NCBI GenBank assembly: GCA_963691705.1
Contig: OY829546.1
Span: 6,086,001 to 6,150,000, forward strand
Direction: 5' to 3'
Length of the DNA stretch: 64,000 nt
Origin: Viola odorata
Taxonomy: Eukaryota; Streptophyta; Magnoliopsida; Malpighiales; Violaceae
In this document: piece after piece, positions 45,491-59,599 of the stretch
Layout of the letters: every line of letters starts with the position of its first letter
Numbering within the stretch: the first letter of the stretch is position 1
Program-made: the position numbers and the translations under genes
Notes under the pieces: model-generated
What the model was told of the DNA's origin: nothing
Databases searched by the model: none
Seen by the model: the letters and a program-made list of their open reading frames with translations, nothing else

Positions 45491-48400
45491 ATGGGTAGTA
45501 GCATTAGTGATCGTGTTCCAAAATGGGTTTATGCTTGTGGGATTTTGCTGCTTTGTTTTGTGGTTGTGTTGATTAATGGAGTAGATGGATCTCATAAGAT
45601 TTATGCAGAGTTGCAGGACGCAAGCGCTGTTTCGGTGAGGCAATTGCACCGGACTGGTTACCACTTTCAACCTCCGAAACATTGGATTAATGGTAATTAC
45701 ATCCTCTAATTTCTTCCTTTTTCATCCTTTTTCTTGTTCATGATGTTAAAACTCCATCTAAGAGCCTGGAGGAGAAAACTTCCAAGTCTGACTAAATAGT
45801 AAATATGTCATTTCCTAAACTATCAACATTAGATAACTGGCGTTTGATGTCAATTCCTGCTTCCTTGTCTGATGTGACGTTTTCTAAATAATTAAATGTG
45901 AATACCTTAATAAAAAACTATATATTCCCAAATAATTTCATTATAATTGTAATCTAGATGTTTAACTCGCTTTTATTACATTTATTAGAAAGTTAACTTA
46001 GTTGCGGATGGCCGATGACTTTGGAGATATTTCAACTTCATGTCCCGTTCATTTTGCTCTTGTTCCTATTTTATAGAAAAACTTTACATAAGCAAAATGT
46101 ATTATATGTTTATGATAATAATACTTTCTAACAAGCTTATTTTTCTTAAAAGGGCATTATATTTTAATTAAATCACATTACATTAGGTAATAATGCTCAT
46201 AATTTCTTGCATATTAATTAAGCCAAAACTTTCACCGCTCATCGACTATAGGTATATTCTTGTGGTGGGTATTCTTTTAGAAGTTTGCATTGGGATGGAT
46301 CTTATGGATGAGCATGATTGGGACTTGCAATTCATTTTTACATGAGGTTGGTCCGCGGAGTGCGGATATTTTATTTTTTACATCGGATCAGACTCGTTTT
46401 TGACACCGACACTCACACGATATATATTTGATTCACCACTTCTCGTGTTCTTTTTTTTTGGTTATAATTCTAAACAATTATTGATATTAATGGAATGTTT
46501 AGCTTAAATTGTATAAGACTAAATTTAATTTAATATTGAAGTTTTAATTGCGAACTTTTTAATTATTATTATTATGAATAGTATTTATATATATATATAC
46601 TGTGCCTGTATTATGGAAATTTTTATTTTCCTCGATACAGTATCGTTATTTTTGTCGGTATCTATACTTTGTAGTGTTGGTGGAGTTTAACATGAACCAG
46701 ACAGATACATATGGTGCTTTTTCTGGTCACGTTCACTCATTTGCGGCCCTAGAAATAATGGGTCACTCCAACTTTGATTGCTAGTGGGTGGCCCGATTGA
46801 TCGATTTTACACATTTATGGAATTTATATTTGTCTTTGATTCTCATGCTCCTTTACTTTTGTGAAAGAGAGACAATTCTTTGTATCAAAATGGAAATTTT
46901 CATCCCAAAAGTTATGTGTCTTACTTTTGTGAAAGAATCTACTTGTTTGCTTCATACTTTTAGAAATCACCAAACTGATTTTTGATTGGATCTATCAAAG
47001 GCTTCATTTTTATGAAATAGTTCTAATTTCGATATTCAATTCTGATTTTGTTTTTATTTTTCCGGTTTACCCTGACGATAAAATTCACTGGTTTTCAATT
47101 ACCCAACAATAGATCCCAATGGTAAGTCTCCAAAACTTATGAAATCAAAATTTATTTCAATTTTTTAATATTAATTCTTTTTCCATTTATTCTATTTTCC
47201 CTTAATTTTTATTTTTTTTTGTTCATCATTATGTAACCAGCTCCCATGTACTACAATGGGCTGTACCATCTCTTCTACCAGTACAACCCCAAAGGTGCAG
47301 TATGGGGCAATATTGTCTGGGCCCATTCTGTATCCAAGGATTTGATCAACTGGGAAGCCCTTGAGCCGGCCCTGTCCCCATCGAAATGGTTCGATATCAA
47401 AGGTTGTTGGTCCGGGTCAGCAACTATAGTGAACAATAAGCCCATAATATTCTACACTGGGATCGACCCAAAAAACCGTCAGATCCAAAACTACGCGATC
47501 CCGGCCAATTTGTCCGACCCATATCTCCGCGAATGGATCAAGCCTGATATCCACAACCCGTTTATCAACCCGGGTGCAGGAGTGAATGCTAGTGCTTTTC
47601 GCGACCCCACTACTGCTTGGTGGGTTGATGGGCACTGGAAGACTATAGTAGGCAGCAAAAGGGAGCATAGAGGTATTGCTCATTTGTATAGGAGTAGGGA
47701 TTTTAAGACATGGGTCAAGGCAAAACACCCATTGCACTCGGTCCAAGGTACGGGTACGTGGGAATGCCCGGATTTCTTTCCGGTTTCCCTATCGGGTAAT
47801 AAAAACGGGTTGGATACTTCGGTTGTTGGGGATGATGTGAAGCATGTGTTCAAGGTTAGTTTGGATGTAACAAGATTCGAATACTATACGGTCGGTACCT
47901 ATGATAGGAAGAAAGATAGGTATTATCCTGATAATACTTCAGTTGATGGCTGGGGTGGGCTTAGATATGATTATGGAAACTTTTATGCTTCAAAATCATT
48001 CTTTGACCAAAGAACAAATAGAAGAATTTTATGGGGTTGGGCCAACGAGTCGGATGCTGCCTGGCAAGACAACCAGAAAGGATGGGCCGGAATTCAGGTA
48101 AAATATTTTATTTTTGACGTATTTTGGTCTTTAACGAGCCAATTTCGATCAATTTAAACAAAAAAAAAAATCATATATTTTGAGCTAATTAAGAACTTTT
48201 CTAATGTTTGATTGCATGGGTTTAGTTGATTCCAAGGCAAGTATGGCTAGACCCTAGTGGGAAACAAGTGGTGCAATGGCCCGTTGAAGAAGTGGAGAGA
48301 TTAAGACAGCAAAGGGTTCAAATTAGCCAGAAAACACTCAAAAAGGGAGAAAATGTTGAAGTCGCTGGCATCACAGCAAATCAGGCATGTGGCTTTTTAT

Positions 48401-49426
48401 TTTATTTTTTTCCATAATTTTTAAATTCTAATTGAAAAAAAAAAAAAAAATTTGTTGATCATTTTTTTTTTTTACAGGCTGATGTGGAAGTTAGCTTCTC
48501 ATTTCCAAGCTTGGATAAAGTTGAGGCATTTGATCCAAAATGGGCTAATATTCCTGCATTAGATGTCTGTGCTCAATTGGGCTCTCATTCTCATGGTGGG
48601 CTTGGGCCTTTTGGCCTCTTGACTTTAGCCACCAAGGAACTTGACGAATATACACCGGTTTTCTTCAGGGTTTTCAAAGAACAAAAGAAGCATAGAGTCC
48701 TTATGTGCTCTGATGCTAGGAGGTTTGTCATATAACTCCTAATATTTACCGATCTATATTTTTTATAGATTCAATTTTCGCTGATCTTGTTTAAAACTAG
48801 AAAAAAACGCTTCATATACTTACAAATCGTACAAAATTTATATACGAACTCATACATTAAAATTGAAATGATGTATTTTAAATGAGACCTTAACGTGAAT
48901 AAAAGTACGACACTTAAATTTTGTGACATCGGTTGGTATCTGTAGAGTTAGTTATCATATGTCAAAATATAATTTTGATTTATGTTTCTATTTTCCATTC
49001 TCAATATCTATTTTTGGTTTCTTTGATAATGAAGCTCTTCCTTGGCGGATGAATTGTATAAGCCACCATTTGCTGGATTTGTGGACGTGGATTTGTCTGA
49101 GAAGACACTCTCTCTTAGAAGTTTGGTATATGCTCCAAAAAACAATACCCATAAATTTATTTTACCATTTAATTAGTTAATTAGTTGATTTTCTCATTAT
49201 GTCAAAATGTTATTTTTCCAAATTTTTGCAGATTGATAACTCTGTAATTGAAAGCTATGGAGCTGGAGGAAAAATAGTGATCACATCAAGGGTTTATCCA
49301 AGGCTGGCAGTTTTTAACAACGCTCACTTGTTTGTGTTCAACAATGGTACAGAAGCTGTCACTGTAGACAATCTCACTGCTTGGAGTATGAAGAAACCTT
49401 TGATGAATAAGCCTGTCAAGCATTGA
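45491..49426 (+). CDS. Cell-wall (acid) invertase, GH32
   Basis: Secreted beta-fructofuranosidase that splits apoplastic sucrose into glucose and fructose. Seven exons: 45491-45692, 47113-47121, 47241-48097, 48226-48384, 48478-48722, 49035-49125 and 49232-49426, giving 585 residues. Exon 2 is the 9-nt mini-exon encoding the DPN of the sucrose box, typical of plant acid invertases. A signal peptide is seen ([18 protein letters not shown]). Catalytic residues: Asp68 in WINDPNA, Asp192 in FRDPTT, Glu245 in WECPDF. Pro in WECPDF marks the cell-wall type; vacuolar enzymes have Val. Intron 4 seems to be GC-AG (AATCAG|GCATGT). A fructan exohydrolase of the same family cannot be excluded from sequence alone. 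The intact ORF suggests an active gene. Confidence 0.93.
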
Positions 49427-49742
49427 TGAGGAGAGGAGGAAGGAAAAAACAAGAATTGGAATTTGGATTTTTGTATCCAATAATATTAATAATATTTATG
49501 TTTAATTAGATAATTTGGAGGAATGGGTCAATTACTAAGAACAATAAATAAGTATTTTCTTGTTTATTTCAAGGGATGTAAATAACTATTAACTATCGAG
49601 CGTTTAATTAGTTCTAAATGGAGGTACGTCTATACCCTAATTTTTTTTTGAATTGAATTCCGCAAATTTGTTAGGATTTTTTTTATTAAATAAGATATTA
49701 ATAAATTAACGACGGGATTTATTATCATTAGTCATTAGTAAA

Positions 49743-49905
49743 GCGGAAGTGAACCAAGGATCTACTGTTAAAAGATTAAAACCTCGGGCTCGAGGAAGAA
49801 GTTATCTGATAAAAAAACCAACTTGTCATATAAGTATTGTATTGAAAGATCTATCCTTATATGAAAAATATTCAGAATATTCCAAACAAGCGCAGACGTA
49901 TCGCC
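49743..49905 (+). pseudogene. rpl22: Nuclear copy of a plastid rpl22 fragment (NUPT)
   Basis: The plus frame from 49749 reads [20 protein letters not shown] then [16 protein letters not shown], the conserved C-terminal half of plastid ribosomal protein L22. It lacks the N-terminal part and start. Sequence to about 50180 (including an open minus-strand frame ending in a Pro-rich [12 protein letters not shown]) may be from the same insertion, but it is unidentified. It is an organelle-derived fragment, not an expressed gene. Confidence 0.65.
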
Positions 49906-50338
49906 AAATCTCTCTTCTATTACGACGACCACCTGATCTTACCAGTCGTTCATATTCGCCAGTATTTAGTTGAGGGGGAGGGGGTAGCACATGACTTAGT
50001 TGGCTTTCCAGACTCCGTATACGCGAAAAGAGCTGTTCTTCCACGTCTAATGAAAAAACTAATAAAAAAGCACTTTGCGACGAAAAATATTTAAAGGAAG
50101 CTCAATTCAATAAAAAAATTATTGAAAAACTTATTTCTCAGATGATGATAGTTCGGGTACTAATCACCCTTTTTTGAAAGATCTCCAAACCATTATTTCT
50201 AACTTCAGTGGCCTAGGAGCAGTCACTCTATAAATTACTGCTTTGTGTTTGTTACCAGCATACAAGTTACTGTGATCAGAACAAATATAAATTTTAATAA
50301 CAACAATATTTGAAATGTCGTATCAAGATCATTCTTAT

Positions 50339-50390
50339 ATTTAGGCCCAACAAGAACCCAAATTGCATAAAGCCCAAACAATCCAAGTCC
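50339..50390 (+). promoter_or_regulatory. Site II (GGCCCA)-type promoter element block
   Basis: TTTAGGCCCAACAAGAACCCAA and the following AAAGCCCAAACAATCC carry GGCCCA and AGCCCA motifs, reverse TGGGCC/T site II elements used by ribosomal protein genes. They lie about 200 bp upstream of the eL40 paralogue. A related block occurs downstream of the gene at 51957-52000. Confidence 0.5.
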
Positions 50391-50578
50391 GTTAAGTCCT
50401 TGCCTCTCAAGCTTTTTGTTATGCAAGCAAGAAAACAGCTATTGACCGACCACGTTTCACGCTTCTCTATCTGATCAAATACGTAACCCTCACGGTTTTT
50501 AGTTTAAATCGCGTAAAAAATAAAACTATAATTACCCAACGACCATATCTTCTTTTTACTAATTAAAGAAGGAAAAAA

Positions 50579-51356
<778 letters not shown>

Positions 51357-53073
51357 CTTCTTATTTTCTACTACTAATCTCCACTTGTGTGAAGAGACTG
51401 ATAGTTATATCAATAAAATCAGTTCTTAATGTAATCAATTTGTGTATTTGACATGCCAAAAATCTGAAGATTCTCTTCTTCACAAGCATATTTTTCTTTT
51501 TTCGCTAAACTCGACACGCATAGAAAAACGTGTTAGAATCGACTTTAAAAAAGTAAATTTTAATCATAAGCCGATTTCTAATTATTGTTTGAATTTATTT
51601 ATTTAATTAATTAGTTCAGAATCAGAAGAATTAGAAATTTACATTCATTAATTTCTTTCCTCTCATTCCAACTTGTTGTAATTAATTAAATTAATATATA
51701 ATGTTAGTAATACGTAACTTTTCGATACTTCTATAGTATACGAAAGGTATTACTAGTAAGTATTATATGTATGGATCGAAAATTATGCAACGATTATTAA
51801 TAAAATCACTACTAATAAATTATATGCGGTCAAAATCATGATCTATATGATCTATACTTAACATTTTAATTTTACCGGGTCTGGTTCATGATCATGGGTC
51901 AGATCATTTTCTGCAATCCATATTCTGGTTTTAAATTGTTACTACTCATATTTACCTTTAGGCCCAACAACGGCCCAAATCTATTAAAGGCTCAAACAAT
52001 TAATTCTTCTGTGTAGAATAAATGAATTATGGGAATTGTAGCCTTTCTGCATGCAATGCATCTAATTAAGTACTCTATCCTGTCTAACATAATTCGAATG
52101 AAATTATTTTAGTTTAAATGATACCCGAAAATAAAATAAAAAAATTATCTAGCCGTTCACATATATCAAGCAAATCAATTTTCATAGAAATTAGTTCTTT
52201 GTTTAAATTATTATTCATGCCATATAGTTTATATGAGTAATTAGTAAAACTATATTTATTAAAATTTTAAGTGTTTTAATGTGTCAAATTAAAGTACCGA
52301 TAAAAATAGTGGGTCATAATTTTTTTCGAGGAGATCTGATTCTTTGCTTGGCTGTAATTTTGCTTCTTTACTTATAAAGTAATGCCTTTTGAGGAGATCA
52401 GTCCCCTTCCTGGTTACTATCGTTGGGTCGGGCAGTTCAGTAGTCTAGTATTCTTGGTGCCTGAACTGGTTGTTTTCTTCCGTCGTTTTCTTAGTCGCTT
52501 CTTTATTTGAGGAGCTATCTTCTGTACATTCTTTTCTTTCCTCTGATTGCCTACATCTTCTAGGCAAGAATAAAATCTTCAGCTTATTAAAAAAAAAAAA
52601 AGTAATGCCTTTTGACTTTTTAATCGGCAATCCCTTCGTTTCGAAATTGTTGTCTATAAATTAAGGAAATTCATTATTAAAGGGATATATGTACTTAAAT
52701 ATAACAATATCATTTTTATATCAATTTGATAATTATTTATCTAAATTATTATTCAACGTTTCAAATTACAAAAGAGAGAATAAATAAATTTAAAAATTTA
52801 AAAATTAACCACTTATATAATATCCATAAAGATTGATCTAATCAATTTATATGGACGTATTGAGTACGGTATAAGAAAAATTTAAGTACATCAGGAACAT
52901 GGTAGCCCTCTCCTTCCGTAACAAAAAAAAAAGTGCGTTATCCCGATATGTTGCTAAAGTTTTTTCGGAATGGCATCAATTAATGAATACTCCCTAATTT
53001 TCTTATAAATATAGGCGAACACTAAAGATGCTTATCATTCAAGAAACTCACTTACGAGGAAAGAAAACCACAA
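51357..53073. other. Intergenic with a second site II block
   Basis: At 51957-52005, TTTAGGCCCAACAACGGCCCAAATC followed by AAAGGCTCAAACAATT resembles the promoter block at 50339-50390, as if a second eL40 promoter once lay here. No eL40 coding sequence follows. The rest is AT-rich and the small ORFs near 52445-52664 have no family resemblance. Confidence 0.45.
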
Positions 53074-53505
53074 ATGGCACTAACAGTCTCCCACGATCGA
53101 TTGGAAGAAATGAAGAAGTTCGGGGAATGGCCTCACTTCCATCCCTAAAATCTTCATTCACTCCCCTCAACTTCTTGCTCACGTCACCCCAAAAACTCCT
53201 CATCAAACACCTAAAATTACCATACCAACCATCGATTTATACGACATCAACTCCCCAACTCACCGTCCCCACCTCGTCGCCAAACTCAAAGAAGCTGCCC
53301 GCACGTGGGGGTTCTTCCACGTCGTCAACCATGGGGTCCCACTGTCAACTCTCGATTCCACAATAACAGCCATCAAAAAGTTCCACGACCTGCCACCTTA
53401 GATCAAATCCAATTACTACAACCGAGAGGCTACTGGAGTATGTCTCGTGAAGTATTCCAGCAACGAGGATCTGTTCCGGTCCGAGACGGCCACGTGGATA
53501 CAAGG
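53074..53505 (+). pseudogene. Truncated 2-oxoglutarate dioxygenase pseudogene (copy 1)
   Basis: Homologous to the N-terminal third of the intact gene at 54604. It starts MALTVSHDRLEEMKKF, then has a small deletion and frame change, then TSIPKIFIHSPQLL, KITIPTIDLYDINSPTHR, RTWGFFHVVNHGVPLSTLDS and a TAG stop after FHDLPP. It continues to YNREATG and VKYSSNEDLFRSETATW, where it ends abruptly in L1 sequence. The catalytic C-terminal domain is missing. Confidence 0.9.
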
Positions 53506-53825
53506 TTGCCGCTAAGCTTATGGCGAATAGACTCAAATCTGTCCTCGATAAAGTCATTTGACTCGCCAGAACGCGTTCATTAAGGGGTACCAAATACTAG
53601 ACAGTGTTCTTCTTGCCAACGAAACAATTGACCTCCTTAAGGCGTTGGGGCAGCAGCAAGCATATTTATTCAAGGTAGACTTTCAAAAAACATTTGATTC
53701 CACTGTTTCGTCTTATATGGATGGGGTGAGGAGTATGATGGGTTCTTAGAATAAGTGGAGGTTGGACTTGAGAGTGTATCTCACGGCTAGAATCTCGATT
53801 CTTATCAATGGCTCTCCGGGTTAAC
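53502..53825 (+). mobile_element. L1 (LINE) reverse transcriptase fragment
   Basis: Directly after the pseudogene comes KVAAKLMANRLKSVLDKVI, a frame change, then RQNAFIKGYQILDSVLLANE, YLFKVDFQKTFDS (first catalytic Asp block of the RT palm) and, after a stop, KWRLDLRVYLTARISILING. This is the middle of plant L1 ORF2. The YADD box and both element ends are absent. The fusion truncates the dioxygenase copy. Confidence 0.8.
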
Positions 53826-54518
53826 AATTCGCTCCTTCATTTATCTCGCTTGTTTTAAGTTTGGGTCGTGGTTTGCTCTCTTTTTGGGCTTCCTTTTCAT
53901 ATGGGCTTGAAACCTGAAAGACCTCTCCTCGCCACATCACAAAGAATGATTTATGAGTAATAGTCCAAATCCGTGTGACATTTCTTTTCATTAATTTGAT
54001 TGATAATGATTGTTATCGCACAACCAACCGCTCTTATTTTCGGTACATATATATATTTACACCAACTAACTGCCTAATGTAACTACAAGACACATTAATT
54101 TGCGATATGTTGTTGATATAATACCTACGGGTTTAATCATATTAGGGAATGAGTGAGTATTGGAGAAGTGGGGCAGTTGAATTATCAATTTCTCCGTTTA
54201 AATTTATTATTATGTAATATTTAAATAATAAATATTAGGAATAACACTGATCAACAATTTTCCACTAATCAATAAACAACTTTCATGGCACCACAAACTA
54301 ATTAACCACAAGAGGGAATATCTAATAAGAGTGCGTATCCTCCTTTAAAAATATTAGTGTCTAATAAATTTCTGAGTTTTTTTCTAGTGTAAAAGATTAA
54401 TTTCGTTAAATATTGTTAAATTTAAAAATTTTAAACTATGGTAGGAGGGGTTGATTTTCTTACTACGTTACTATGAGAAAATTTTCAATATTAGCTACAT
54501 AGTTTCCGTTTACTAGTG

Positions 54519-54528
54519 TATATATATA
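54519..54528 (+). promoter_or_regulatory. TATA box of the dioxygenase gene
   Basis: TATATATATA lies about 80 bp upstream of the ATG at 54604, so the 5' UTR would be some 50 bases. Confidence 0.6.
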
Positions 54529-54603
54529 GGGAAACACACCAATGATCAAGATCATGCTCGAGTCACTTTATTAAGAGAGTTCAAAACAAGAAAAAGAAAT
54601 TAA

Positions 54604-55927
54604 ATGGCAGCTGAGATTGAGAGTAATTCCAACTATGATAGGATCCAAGAAATCAAAAAGTTCGACGAATCCAAGATTGGTACCAAAGGGCTGTCCGAAT
54701 CGGGCATCACTTCCATCCCCAGATTCTTCATCCATTCCTCTGAATTTCTTGCTGAGCTCACCCTAAAACCTGATCATGCACCAAAAATTACCATACCAAC
54801 CATCGACCTTTCTAACATCAGCTCGCCAGCTCACCGTGCCGAGATCGTTAGCCAAGTCAGAGAAGCCGCCCGCACGTGGGGGTTCTTCCACGTCATCAAC
54901 CATGGGGTCCCACAATCAACCTTGGACTCAACAATCCTGGCTGTTAAAAACTTCCACGACCAGCCCGTGGAAGCAAAATCTAAGTACTACAACCGAGAGC
55001 ACAGTACTTGTGTGAAATACTCCAGCAACGACGATCTGCTCCGCTCCCAGGCCGCCACGTGGCACGACTCCTTGCAGGTGTTCACATCGTCGCACCTGGG
55101 GAAACTGGACCCAGCGGATGTTCCAGAGGTGTGTCGGAGAGAGGTTTTGGAGTGGGACACGTGTTCGAAGATGGTGGGGGAGTCGATTATGGAGCTGTTG
55201 AGTGAAGGGTTAGGATTGGAAAAGGACAGGATCAAGACGATGTCAGTTGGCGATGGGAGAATGATGGTGGCCCACTGCTACTCGTACTGTCCCCAGCCAG
55301 ATCTGACGCTTGGGATTGCGGCCCATACCGACACGTCGTTTCTGACAGTGTTACTGCAAGATGAGATCGGAGGGTTGCAAGTGAAAAATGGAGAAAATGG
55401 TAATTGGGTGGCTGTCAAACCTGTCAAAGGTGGGTTGACCATTAATGTCGGGGATACTCTTCAGGTAACCTGAAATTTCACTAGTAGCATTACGATATAA
55501 TAGTATAAAGTAGGGACATAAAAATGGGTGTTGGAAAGCCTAAAACGTCTATTAATTTTGGATAAAAATTTAGACCCAATCCATCAATTTTGGATGGATG
55601 GAGTATATATGAACTTGTTGCGCATGTTTAATTTAATTTATTTCCTCGATTATATTTTTGCAGATAGTCTCGAATGGGGAGTATAACAGCGTGCAACATC
55701 GGGTTCTGGCTAATTCGAGAAAGGAGTCGAGGATCTCAATTGCTGTGTTTCTTAATTCAAGCAAGTGGCAAGAAACAGGGTACAGTATCGGGCCTTTGCC
55801 GGAGCTGCTATCACCGGAGAAACCGGCTCTTTATCGGAATTTCACCTTGCATGATGCTCTTGAGAACTTCTACACCAAAGGACTGGACAGCAAGTCTCTA
55901 GTTGAGAGAGTCAGAATTGCAAATTAG
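54604..55927 (+). CDS. 2-oxoglutarate/Fe(II) dioxygenase, ACC-oxidase-homologue type
   Basis: Two exons, 54604-55464 and 55664-55927, give 374 residues. This DOXC-class cytosolic enzyme belongs with the plant 1-aminocyclopropane-1-carboxylate oxidase homologue proteins (At1g06620-like); despite that name they are not known to make ethylene, and the substrate here is unknown, probably a specialised metabolite. N-terminal DIOX_N has TWGFFHVINHGVPQSTLDS at about 91-109. Iron ligands are His241 and Asp243 (AHTDTSFLTV) and His299 (NSVQHRVLA), and the 2-oxoglutarate site is Arg310-Ile-Ser312. The end, ALENFYTKGLDSKSLVE, is typical of this group. All catalytic residues are present. It is the only intact copy of a three-member cluster. 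Confidence 0.93.
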
Positions 55928-56859
55928 CTCCGACATATAAAATCAATGTGCTTGTACCTCATTGATTGTCTTATTTAATATAAAAAATACTACTAATTAA
56001 AACTCATGTTTGAATCTCACTTCTATTTATAAAATATAAAAAAAAAAATACATAAAATACGGTCGCTTCTTTGTGGCATAGAAGTGATCTACTACTTCAT
56101 TAGTTATTGATGTGTAATTAATTAAGTTGGTGTACTAAAAGAAAATAAATAAATAAATTCTTCTTGGAATAATATTAATTAATTCTACTTATAGTTTTAA
56201 ATATCACCATTGAAGTTACATAACCTCCGTAATGTAACGTAATTTTGGTCTTCCATTACAGTTATTTTCGTTAATCCTGTTATATAACGTTTTGAACTCA
56301 TTTTGCATAATATCGTCTGTTATATTATTTTCCATTATTTGTCCATTGTACCGTTATCTATCCGTTATAGGAGACGTTAGAAAAAACTTATTAACCTTTT
56401 ATAATTAAGTCTTCAATCCTATGTATTTTTTATACTAAATCCAATTTGTAAGGTTTGATATTTCGTTATGGGTTATAAGGTGATGAACTGGCCAAGATAA
56501 CTAAAAAAATTTATAATTATTTGATTTTTTTTTTCATTTTTATATTCGTAATGTCTCTTATATTCTAAAATATTTTTAACATACATACTCTTAATATGGA
56601 TATGCTTACTTTTCTTATATTTACATTGGCCGTTTTTGGTATTTAAAACTTTGATTCAGATGCCCTCTTACAAAGAAACAGGGAATCTATCGGATCTTAA
56701 CCGAAGCTGTCATCTCTAGAGAAAGCGGCGCAACAATCATGAGCATTATTTTTAAACTGATCACTCACCTATAAAACTTCTGGTCCAAAACATGCCAATT
56801 TGTGGTTATATGTTTTGATGAATGGATTTTACCTCCAGTACTGCAGAGAGGGAAAATTA
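55928..56859. other. Intergenic within the dioxygenase cluster
   Basis: AT-rich, with the 3' UTR of the intact gene at the left end. 56200-56370 contains many GTAACGT and CCGTTATA motifs that look like decayed repeat DNA. No gene recognised. Confidence 0.45.
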
Positions 56860-57520
56860 ATGGCAAATTCAAATAATTATGATAGGATCCAAGAAACCAA
56901 AAAGTTCGACGAATCCAAGATTGGTACCAAAGGATTGTCAGATTCCGGCGTCACCTCCATCCCCAAATTCTTCATTCACGCACCTCAACTTCTTGCTGCC
57001 GTAACTACCATACCAACCATCGACCTTTCAAACATCAGCTCGCCGAGATCGTCAGCCAAGTCAGAGAGACCACCCTTGCAAGTCATCAACCATGGGTCGC
57101 ACAATCAGAGCCGTTCAAGGTGCGTTGACCTTCAATGTTGGGAACATTCTACAGGTAATAATAGTAAAACTCGACGTTAAATGTTTTATTTAGGGTCATG
57201 CTGACTTGAGTTTGAAGTACCGATAGACAACAAATTATAAGAACACATTTAGATTGCAATTGACTGGATATTTTTTTTAAGGTGCACAATTGTATGAACA
57301 TAAAATGTATATGTACCTTGGCTGATTTTCTTTTTTTATTAATTTAATACCCTTTTCTTTCTCTGGCAAGAAACAGGGTTCCAAGTTGGACCATTGCCGG
57401 AGCTGTAATCACCGGAGAAACCGGCTCTTAATCAGAGTTTGACCCTGCAGGGTGTTGACAATTTTATCAGCAAAGGATTTGATAGCAAATCTCTGCTTGG
57501 GAGAGTCAAAATTCCATATA
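56860..57520 (+). pseudogene. Collapsed 2-oxoglutarate dioxygenase pseudogene (copy 3)
   Basis: The start MANSNNYDRIQETKKFDESK and VTSIPKFFIHAPQLLA closely match the intact gene, then IPTIDLSNISS. About 550 bases of exon 1 are then lost in several deletions, leaving scraps (EIVSQVRET, VINHG, GALTFNVGNILQ) up to the donor at 57155. Exon 2 survives in part from 57365 (WQETGFQVGPLPEL, stop, SPEKPAL, then GVDNFISKGFDSKSLLGRVK). Iron and 2-oxoglutarate ligands are gone. Confidence 0.88.
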
Positions 57521-57891
57521 AGATAGCCTCTTGTGTAATAAGAGTGAGTCTTTTCTTTTTTGAACTAAATGTAATAAGAGTGAGATACATCAATGATTTT
57601 TCTACATTGATTGCAAACTAAAGATCAATTGAGAAATTGAACATGATTTGTAGTTCTCACTACGAGAATTTGCAAACTAGATCAATTATGAAGCTTCACC
57701 TAAATTAAAAACATTAACAAGAAAAGAAGGCAGAAAATTGACGGGAATGACAAGTTGTAGCTGTATTAAATAGCAATCTTTAAGACAACAACTAAATTAA
57801 CGGTCACTAAGTTCCACAACAAAGAGAGAAACATGACAAAGGTTCTCAAATTTAAATTCTTAAAGCCACAAAAAGACAACTCCATCAAAGT

Positions 57892-59336
<1,445 letters not shown>

Positions 59337-59365
59337 CTAAATTGAGGTTTAGAGGATAGTGTGGC

Positions 59366-59526
59366 ATTTATAGTTCCACCTAGTAGCTAGGGTTTTGGTT
59401 CATGAGGCCGTCGCGTCTACTGCGGTGATGAGCTTTATTTTGGGCCTCTTTTTGGGCTTGATTTCAAATGCTACGTTTACAACGTTTATTGGCCCACCCA
59501 TTGTCCCAATTTGCATCATTTGGGCC
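59366..59526 (-). promoter_or_regulatory. Ribosomal-protein-type promoter of the eL40 gene
   Basis: Read on the minus strand: an ATAAAT TATA-like box at about 59366-59372, a telo-box AAACCCTA (59388-59395) and site II elements (TGGGCC/T or complement) at 59441-59446, 59453-59458, 59491-59496 and 59521-59526. Telo-box plus site II is the known signature of plant ribosomal protein promoters. Confidence 0.75.
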
Positions 59527-59599
59527 AGTCATATACCAGGATTGTTCATTCGTTCAATAAAACGTTTAAAATCTAAAATGTACAAGAAACTAACACTTC

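Noticed and set aside
49826..50044. 72-residue minus ORF with [12 protein letters not shown]
   Set aside because: Its C-terminal third is antisense to the rpl22 fragment, so the ORF is unlikely to be real as a unit.
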